10,054 bases of DNA from an uncultured bacterium. Lineage in GTDB: Bacteria; Chloroflexota; Anaerolineae; JACIWP01. Numbering within the stretch: the stretch's first letter is position 1; every line of letters begins with the position of its first letter. The stretch covers positions 1-10,054 of the forward strand of contig CAIQJD010000947.1 of the NCBI GenBank assembly GCA_903872005.1. Reading direction: 5' to 3'. Below, in pieces: positions 1-4,799 of the stretch. A model generated the notes under the pieces. That model was given only the letters and a program-made list of their open reading frames with translations, was not told the DNA's origin and searched no databases. Made by a program: the position numbers and the translations under genes.

Positions 1-1
1 C

Positions 2-193
2 CTGCGCGGCATCGGCTCTGGCGTGGACCCGCGCCAGGACGCCGGCCGCGCCCACGCGCTGGTCGGCGTGCAGGGCGCGCCGGCCGGCAGCGCGGCCGAG
101 GTGTGGCAGGCCGGCAACGCCTGGCTGCGTCTGGGCGGGAACCCGGACGCGCGTCCGTTGGCGGCGGCGTTGGATGCGGTCAGTCTGAAATGA
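2..193 (+). CDS. 3' end of an unrecognised CDS (partial)
   Basis: A reading frame is open from the left edge of the window and ends at TGA 191-193, giving 63 C-terminal residues. They are rich in Ala, Gly and Arg, with a segment reading AEVWQAGNAWLRLGGNPDARP before the end VSLK. No family motif is recognised, so no function is proposed. The frame is chosen because it stops just before a perfect inverted repeat placed where a terminator between convergent genes would be, and because its codons have the G/C-ending third positions seen in neighbouring genes. Another frame could be the true one, since high GC keeps several frames open here. Confidence 0.5.
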   Translation: MRGIGSGVDPRQDAGRAHALVGVQGAPAGSAAEVWQAGNAWLRLGGNPDARPLAAALDAVSLK

Positions 194-196
194 CGC

Positions 197-239
197 ACGC
201 CAGACCTTCAGAGTCTTGACGGCTCCAAAGGTCTGGCGT
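197..239. terminator. Inverted repeat between convergent genes, probable bidirectional terminator
   Basis: Perfect 12-bp arms, acgccagacctt at 197-208 and aaggtctggcgt at 228-239, surround a 19-nt loop. The repeat begins 3 bp after the stop of the rightward partial gene and lies about 44 bp beyond the rpsT stop on the other strand. This placement suits a hairpin that ends transcription from both sides. No strong U-tract follows on either strand, so intrinsic termination is plausible but not certain. A smaller GGGG/CCCC repeat lies at 245-260. Confidence 0.6.
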
Positions 240-282
240 CAGGCGGGGAGAGAAAACCCCGACGAGGATGCGTTGCGGAACG

Positions 283-552
283 TTACGCCGGCTTGATGGC
301 GTTGAGGGCCTTCATCAGGCGCGACTTGCGACGAGCAGCGTTATTGGGGTGAATCACGCCCTTCTGAGCGGCGCGGTCGAGAGCCGCCAAAGCTTCTTGC
401 GTGGCCTTGGCCGCGTCTTGCCACTTGCCGCCGGCGATAGCCTGGCGCGCGCCCTTCACTTTGCCGCGCGAACCACTCAAATGCGTGCGGTTGCGTAGAC
501 GCTGTTTCTCCGACGATCGGATCTGCTTGATTGCGGACTTGATATTCGCCAA
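283..552 (-). CDS. rpsT: 30S ribosomal protein S20
   Basis: The product is 89 residues, a normal length for S20, which binds 16S rRNA and helps assemble the small subunit. The N-terminus MANIKSAIKQIRSSEKQRLR and the C-terminal region with HPNNAARRKSRLMKALN are the conserved basic helices of the family. Translation starts at a TTG codon (550-552 on this strand), with a strong Shine-Dalgarno AGGAGGT at 557-563 four bases upstream. No ATG fits the conserved N-terminus. In E. coli rpsT also starts with UUG, and that weak start is part of S20 autoregulation. Similar control here is an inference. The gene is monocistronic, with its own promoter and a downstream inverted repeat. Confidence 0.96.
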   Translation of the reverse strand: MANIKSAIKQIRSSEKQRLRNRTHLSGSRGKVKGARQAIAGGKWQDAAKATQEALAALDRAAQKGVIHPNNAARRKSRLMKALNAIKPA

Positions 553-605
553 CGGGACCTCCTGACAGCCCTTTCCCAGTCTCAGACACGGGTCATGCGA
601 TATGT

Positions 606-625
606 TACCGCGCGATGACGCGGTA
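606..625 (-). promoter_or_regulatory. Hairpin at the 5' end of the rpsT leader
   Basis: Seven-bp arms taccgcg (606-612) and cgcggta (619-625) enclose a six-base loop. With transcription starting near 629, the hairpin would form at the very 5' end of a leader of about 77 nt that precedes the TTG start. It may stabilise the mRNA or take part in autogenous control. No known S20 leader motif is recognised. Confidence 0.4.
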
Positions 626-635
626 GCGAGAGTAG

Positions 636-664
636 AATATACACCAGAACCGCCATTTTGTCCA
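636..664 (-). promoter_or_regulatory. Housekeeping promoter of rpsT
   Basis: On the minus strand a -35 box TGGACA (659-664) and a -10 box TATATT (636-641) are separated by exactly 17 bp. Each matches the sigma-70 type consensus at five of six positions. Transcription would start near 629, about 77 nt before the rpsT start codon, which suits a highly expressed ribosomal protein gene. Confidence 0.65.
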
Positions 665-718
665 ATTGTGGCCGCTGCGTCACTGTTCAGGGCTGGGATC
701 AGGGATTCTGGCTAAGCA

Positions 719-808
719 ACTGGGACATCTCATCCCGCTGGCGCAACGCCGGTTGCGCCAGCGGGATGACAGGGATGCTTTCGGCAGCAAGCCTCCCTGT
801 GTCCCAGT
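719..808. repeat. Nested inverted repeat downstream of copA, probable terminator
   Basis: The core is an 18-bp perfect stem (730-747 with 752-769) closed by the four-base loop GCCG. A second small hairpin is formed by caggga (770-775) and tccctg (794-799). Both are enclosed by outer 9-bp arms, actgggaca (719-727) and tgtcccagt (800-808). The block lies between the copA stop at 871 and the rpsT promoter, so it can end copA transcription and insulate rpsT. No U-tract follows the core stem in the direction of copA. The branched design is more elaborate than an ordinary terminator and could be a REP-like or miniature mobile element. Confidence 0.65.
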
Positions 809-870
809 GATTCGAGTCGCCCCCCAGGAGCGGATAGTGTATCCACCAGCCAGAGTTCTTCACGGGTCTT

Positions 871-3273
871 CTAGCGCGTCACATCCATACGCAGGCCGCG
901 CAGGCGCAGGCTGTTGGTCACGACGAAGATGGAGCTGAACGCCATCGCGCCGGCCGCCAGCATCGGGTTCACCACGCCGGCCGCTGCCGCCGGGATCAAG
1001 ATCACATTGTAGAAGAACGCCCAGAAGAGATTCTGCTTGATCGTCCGCATGACGCCGCGCGCCAGGGTGATGGCCCGCCACAGCCCGACCAGATTGCCCG
1101 ACATCAGGGTGACTTCGGCCGTCTCCATGGCGATGTCCGCGCCGGCGCCCATGGCGATGCCGACGTCGGCCTGGGCCAGCGCCGGCGCATCGTTCACGCC
1201 GTCGCCCACCATCGCCACGCGCAACCCCTGCCCCTGCAACTTCTGCACCTGGGCCGACTTATCGGCCGGCAGGACTTCGGCCAGCACTTCGCTGATGCCG
1301 GCCTGGCCGGCCATGCTGCGCGCCGTGCGCGCATTGTCGCCGGTCAACATCACCGTCTTCAGGCCCAACGCGCCCAGTTGCGCCACCACGGCCCGCGCCT
1401 CCGGCTTGAGCGTGTCGGCCACGGCGATGACGCCGGCGGCCCGCCCATCCCGGGCGATCAGCATGGCTGTCTTGCCTTCGCCTTCCAGCTTATCCAGCCG
1501 GGCGCGCAGCGGCGCGACGTCTACCCCCTCGCGCTCGAAGAGGGAACGGGAGCCGACCAGCAGCCGCGCGCCGGCCACGCCGGCGATGACGCCACGCCCA
1601 GGCGCAGCCACGAAGTTCTCCAACGGCAAGAGGGCCAGTCCATCCTCTTTGGCCCGATTGACGATGGCGCGCCCCAGGGGATGCTCGCTCCCCTCTTCGG
1701 CGCTGGCCGCCAGGGTCAATAGCTCTTCCGCGCTCAGCCCTTCCAGCGGCTCGATATCGGTCACGGCCGGCTTGCCCTGGGTCAGGGTGCCGGTCTTGTC
1801 GAGGACGACGGCCTGCACGCCGGCTAACCGCTCCAGCGCCTGGCCCGACTTGATCAGCGCCCCGACTTGCGCGCCCTTGCCGGTGCCGACCATCACGGCC
1901 GTCGGCGTCGCCAGACCCAGCGCGCAGGGGCAGGCGATGACCAGCACCGCCACCATATTGAAGAACGCCTTCGTGAAGCCGGCCCCGCCGATCATCCAGC
2001 CGGCGAAGGTGAGCAGCGCGATGGCGACGACGGCCGGCACGAAGATGGACGCGATCTTATCGGCCAGATGTTGCACCGGCGCTTTAGAGCCTTGCGCGTT
2101 CTGCACCAGGCGCACGATCTGCGCCAGGGCCGTATCCGCGCCGACTTTGGTCGCTTCCAGGATGAGCCGGCCCTCCTGGTTGATGGTTGCGCCGATCACT
2201 TCGGCCCCCACGCCCTTCTCGGCCGGCACGCTCTCGCCGGTCAGCATAGACTCGTCCACCGCGGAGCGGCCTTCCACGATGATGCCGTCCACCGGGATGC
2301 GCTCGCCGGGCCGCACCACCACGCGGTCGCCCACCTGCACCGCGTCGGCGGCGATTTCGACTTCCACGCCGGCGCGCAGGACGCGCGCCGTCTTGGGGCT
2401 GAGGTCCATCAGCTTGCGGATGGCGTCGGATGTGCGACCTTTGGCGCCCGCTTCCAGGAACTTGCCCAGGATGATCAGGGTGATGATCACCGCGCCGGTC
2501 TCGTAGTAGACGTGGCCTTCCACCAGGAAGGTCGTTGCCAGACTATACACATAGGCCGCCGAAGAGCCGAGCGCGATGAGCACGTCCATGTTGGCGCTGC
2601 CGCCGCGCAGCGACTTGTACGCGCCGACATAGAACTGCCGGCCGACATAGAACTGCACCGGCGTGACGAGCGCCAGCAGGACGTACTTGAAGCCCGCAAA
2701 CTCCGGGATCAGCATGAAGCCGACGCCCATGCTTAAGATGAACGCCGGGATGGTGAAGATCAGGCCGATGATGAGGAGCCGGCGCTGGCGCTCGATTTCG
2801 GCCCGGCGCGCCTGGCGCTCAACATCTTCGGGCGCATCGGCGCCGGCCGTCTCAATCACCGCATAGCCGGCGTCCACGATGGCCTGGCGGATCGCGCCGA
2901 TTTGCGCCACGCCAGGGATGAAGCGCACCGTCGCCCGCTCCGTGGCCAGGTTGACGTTGGCCTCCAGCACGCCATCCACTTTCCGCAGCGCCCGCTCGAT
3001 GGCGCTGGCGCAGTTGGCGCAATGCATCCCCTGGATGGGCAGGGTCACGACGCCGGCGGCCACCTGGTAGCCGGCATCTTCGATTTCTTTGACCAGTTGG
3101 CGCGCATCCAGCGTGGCGGCGTCATACTTCACCTGCGCCCGCTCCGTGGCGTAGTTGACGCTGGCCTCGGCCACGCCGCCGGCGCGCTTCAACTGGCGCT
3201 CAATTGCCAGGGCGCAATTGGCGCAATGCATCCCTACGACGGGCAGATTGACATCTCTGATATTGTCGCTCAT
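871..3273 (-). CDS. copA: Cu(I)-exporting P1B-type ATPase with two HMA domains
   Basis: The 800-residue inner-membrane pump couples ATP hydrolysis to Cu(I) export. Two heavy-metal-associated domains lie at the N-terminus, each with GMHCANC (Cys17/Cys20 and Cys85/Cys88). The core has the actuator motif TGES (345-348), the transmembrane metal-binding CPC (448-450), the phosphorylation site DKTGTLT (Asp492), the SEHPLGRA motif (His531-Pro532) and GDGVNDAP (from Gly690). Late membrane segments carry the YN and MAFSS signatures typical of Cu(I)-selective P1B-1 pumps. Length and domain order are normal. The ATG at 3273 is preceded by GGGAGG (3280-3285). The gene follows the copZ-like gene by 26 bp in the same orientation, so the two are probably one copper-resistance operon. 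Silver could also be a substrate. Confidence 0.96.
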   Translation of the reverse strand: MSDNIRDVNLPVVGMHCANCALAIERQLKRAGGVAEASVNYATERAQVKYDAATLDARQLVKEIEDAGYQVAAGVVTLPIQGMHCANCASAIERALRKVDGVLEANVNLATERATVRFIPGVAQIGAIRQAIVDAGYAVIETAGADAPEDVERQARRAEIERQRRLLIIGLIFTIPAFILSMGVGFMLIPEFAGFKYVLLALVTPVQFYVGRQFYVGAYKSLRGGSANMDVLIALGSSAAYVYSLATTFLVEGHVYYETGAVIITLIILGKFLEAGAKGRTSDAIRKLMDLSPKTARVLRAGVEVEIAADAVQVGDRVVVRPGERIPVDGIIVEGRSAVDESMLTGESVPAEKGVGAEVIGATINQEGRLILEATKVGADTALAQIVRLVQNAQGSKAPVQHLADKIASIFVPAVVAIALLTFAGWMIGGAGFTKAFFNMVAVLVIACPCALGLATPTAVMVGTGKGAQVGALIKSGQALERLAGVQAVVLDKTGTLTQGKPAVTDIEPLEGLSAEELLTLAASAEEGSEHPLGRAIVNRAKEDGLALLPLENFVAAPGRGVIAGVAGARLLVGSRSLFEREGVDVAPLRARLDKLEGEGKTAMLIARDGRAAGVIAVADTLKPEARAVVAQLGALGLKTVMLTGDNARTARSMAGQAGISEVLAEVLPADKSAQVQKLQGQGLRVAMVGDGVNDAPALAQADVGIAMGAGADIAMETAEVTLMSGNLVGLWRAITLARGVMRTIKQNLFWAFFYNVILIPAAAAGVVNPMLAAGAMAFSSIFVVTNSLRLRGLRMDVTR
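2932..3236 (-). repeat. Internal duplication encoding the two HMA domains of CopA
   Basis: Two stretches offset by exactly 204 bp (68 codons) are nearly the same at DNA level. One 24-base segment around the GMHCANC codons (3007-3030 and 3211-3234) differs at one base, and a 15-base segment (2932-2946 and 3136-3150) is identical. This points to tandem domain duplication, or gene conversion between the two HMA domains. Confidence 0.75.
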
Positions 3274-3299
3274 GGCGCGCCTCCCGCGCCGCGGCGTGA

Positions 3300-3515
3300 C
3301 TAATCGCGCGCCGCGTAGCCGATCTCTTGCAGCCGGGCCTTGATAGCCGGCAGGGAGTCTCCGACGAACTCCACGGATACCTGCTTCTGCTCCACGCTGG
3401 CATCCACCGATACGACTGACGGAACTTGCTTCAATTCGCGATTAATGGTCTTCACGCAGTGGCCGCAATTGATGTTCGGGACATTCAATACCACGCGATT
3501 CTTCTCAGTAGCCAT
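3300..3515 (-). CDS. copZ: CopZ-like copper chaperone (single HMA domain)
   Basis: This 71-residue soluble protein is one HMA (ferredoxin-like) domain. The metal-binding Cys17 and Cys20 lie in PNINCGHC, which replaces the GMxCxxC of typical CopZ. The rest follows the HMA pattern, with a helix ([14 protein letters not shown]), strands carrying [15 protein letters not shown], and a final IGYAA. Such chaperones carry Cu(I) in the cytoplasm and pass it to the N-terminal HMA domains of CopA. The ATG at 3515 has a strong Shine-Dalgarno GAGGAGG (3521-3527). It is the first gene of the operon, directly behind a consensus promoter, with copA 26 bp downstream. The divergent motif could instead mean another thiophilic metal, but the neighbour argues for copper. 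The gene symbol is a functional analogy. Confidence 0.88.
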   Translation of the reverse strand: MATEKNRVVLNVPNINCGHCVKTINRELKQVPSVVSVDASVEQKQVSVEFVGDSLPAIKARLQEIGYAARD

Positions 3516-3547
3516 AGTAGCCTCCTCAGCTTTACGCTGGAATCTGG

Positions 3548-3560
3548 CCCTTCACAAGGG
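3548..3560. promoter_or_regulatory. Candidate operator at the copZ-copA transcription start
   Basis: A short inverted repeat, ccctt-cac-aaggg, lies directly downstream of the copZ -10 box, at about +2 to +14 of the expected transcript. A repressor bound here would block initiation, as suits a metal-responsive operon. The sequence does not match a CopY box that I know, and the 16-bp promoter spacer argues against a MerR/CueR-type activator. The arms are only 5 bp, so this may be chance. Confidence 0.3.
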
Positions 3561-3568
3561 TCGCTGGC

Positions 3569-3596
3569 ATTATAATTAGTTTATGGATTTTGTCAA
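3569..3596 (-). promoter_or_regulatory. Consensus promoter of the copZ-copA operon
   Basis: On the minus strand a perfect -35 TTGACA (3591-3596) and a perfect -10 TATAAT (3569-3574) are 16 bp apart in a locally AT-rich stretch. Transcription should start near 3562, leaving a leader of about 46 nt before the copZ ATG. A promoter this close to consensus would be strong unless repressed, so a metal-sensing repressor encoded outside the window is likely. Confidence 0.85.
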
Positions 3597-3617
3597 GTAA
3601 GCGCGATCACGTAACGG

Positions 3618-3646
3618 TTCAGCGTTGCGCCAAAGTGTAGTATAAT
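3618..3646 (+). promoter_or_regulatory. Probable rightward promoter ahead of the eamA-type gene
   Basis: A perfect -10 TATAAT lies at 3641-3646. The best -35 candidate at 17 bp spacing, TTCAGC (3618-3623), is poor. Transcription would begin at about 3653-3654, on or next to the ATG of a small reading frame and about 110 nt before the transporter start. It is divergent from the copZ promoter, about 45 bp from its -35 box. Confidence 0.5.
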
Positions 3647-3653
3647 GGGCGCT

Positions 3654-3734
3654 ATGAATGCTGAGGGAGTCCAGGCCCTGGCAGCCGAAAACGCGGCGCG
3701 GCGTGGCGTACCCTTCCACTCGGGTATATCCTGA
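3654..3734 (+). CDS. Possible leaderless 26-residue peptide or gene remnant
   Basis: An ATG lies eight bases after a perfect TATAAT box, the spacing expected for a leaderless mRNA. It opens a 26-codon frame beginning MNAEGVQALAAENAARRG and ending in TGA at 3732-3734, 30 bp before the transporter start. No Shine-Dalgarno site precedes it. The codons resemble those of the GC-rich neighbours rather than the transporter gene. It may be a leader peptide, the surviving 5' end of a gene displaced by the transporter gene, or chance. No family is recognised. Confidence 0.3.
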   Translation: MNAEGVQALAAENAARRGVPFHSGIS

Positions 3735-3764
3735 TATTTACGCTGAAATGGAGCTCCGCCGCCG

Positions 3765-4640
3765 ATGAAAAGCGCCTATTTCAAATATATAGCCGCATTG
3801 CTTTTGTTTGGCTCCAACGGGATTGTCGCCAGCCTTATTGCGCTAAGCAGCTATGAGATTGTCTTCACCAGAACGCTGATAGGCAGCCTTTTCCTGGGCC
3901 TGATCTTCGCCCTTTCCAGACAGAAGGTGCAGGCCGGCAGAAACAAAACCCACCTCCTCTATCTGGTGATTTCCGGCGTGGCCATGGGCGCCAGTTGGGT
4001 GTTTCTGTATGAAGCCTACGTACAAATTGGCGTCAGCATCGCATCGCTGGCCTATTATTGCGGCCCGGTGATCGTCATGATCCTCTCCCCGATCCTGTTC
4101 CGGGAAAGGATGACCGGCGCCAGGCTGGGTGGATTCATGGCCGTTGTGATCGGTATGTGGTGCGTCAACGGGCCGGCGCTGTCCCAGGGCAAACCCGCCT
4201 GGGGACTGATCTACGGGATAGCCTCTGCCATCATGTATGCCTTCATGGTGATCTTCAACAAGAAAGCGGTAAGCATCACGGGACTCGAAAACGCGATGTG
4301 GCAGTTGATCACGAGCTTCATAACCGTCGCGATTTTTCTCGGCCTGAAGCAGGGGTTTTCTGTCCACATGACGCCGGCAAGTTTGGCGCCCGTTCTGTTG
4401 TTGGGCGTCGTGAACACCGGCATCGGCTGCTATTTCTATTTTTCTTCCATTGGGCATCTACCCGTGCAGACCGTAGCGATCTGTGGCTATTTGGAGCCGC
4501 TTTCGGCCCTGCTTTTTTCGGCCACCCTTCTGGGGGAAAAGCTGGGCTTTACGCAGATCGTCGGGGCTGTGCTGATTTTGGGCGGCGCTGCGTTTGGAGA
4601 ACTGGCCGGGCAGAAGCCATTGAAGAGGGACGCGGGTTAG
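3765..4640 (+). CDS. EamA-family (DMT superfamily) transporter
   Basis: This 291-residue integral membrane protein has about ten hydrophobic segments arranged as two repeated EamA halves, the usual size and topology of drug/metabolite transporters. Features include the N-terminal half with YEIVFTRTLIGSLFLG, the mid-protein YYCGPVIVMILSPILFRERM and, in the second half, GYLEPLSALLFSATLLGEKL, which is the family's Glu-Pro helix followed by an acidic GE loop. Members export or import amino acids, nucleotides or drugs; the substrate cannot be read from sequence. An in-frame TGA at 3744 rules out an earlier start. The ATG at 3765 has only a modest GGAG (3750-3753). The gene has fewer GCCGGC sites and more A/T-ending codons than its neighbours, which suggests horizontal acquisition. 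It converges on the peptidase gene. Confidence 0.88.
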   Translation: MKSAYFKYIAALLLFGSNGIVASLIALSSYEIVFTRTLIGSLFLGLIFALSRQKVQAGRNKTHLLYLVISGVAMGASWVFLYEAYVQIGVSIASLAYYCGPVIVMILSPILFRERMTGARLGGFMAVVIGMWCVNGPALSQGKPAWGLIYGIASAIMYAFMVIFNKKAVSITGLENAMWQLITSFITVAIFLGLKQGFSVHMTPASLAPVLLLGVVNTGIGCYFYFSSIGHLPVQTVAICGYLEPLSALLFSATLLGEKLGFTQIVGAVLILGGAAFGELAGQKPLKRDAG

Positions 4641-4799
4641 GGCATCCCGACGACGGTCGCAGATCGTAGCGTGCGCCCCTGAATTGGTATGCGCTGGAAG
4701 TGCAGCCGGCGAGCAGCGTCCCAAAACGCCCACAAGGAGCCAGACTACCACAGTCCCGATGCCTATCCCCCAACAGGTGAAACACACGTGGCGCCGGCT
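4641..4799. other. Gap between convergent genes, no gene seen
   Basis: This 159-bp stretch separates the transporter stop from the stop of the leftward peptidase gene. No convincing coding frame or U-tailed hairpin is visible. The only symmetry is a weak pair, gcgccgg (4791-4797) and ccggcgc (4822-4828), which overlaps the end of the peptidase gene. Confidence 0.5.

Noticed and set aside
1037..2506. Long open frame on the plus strand opposite copA
   Set aside because: It is antisense to a well-conserved ATPase and is Ala/Ser/Thr/Arg-rich in the way expected of a shadow frame in GC-rich DNA, with no domain-like pattern.
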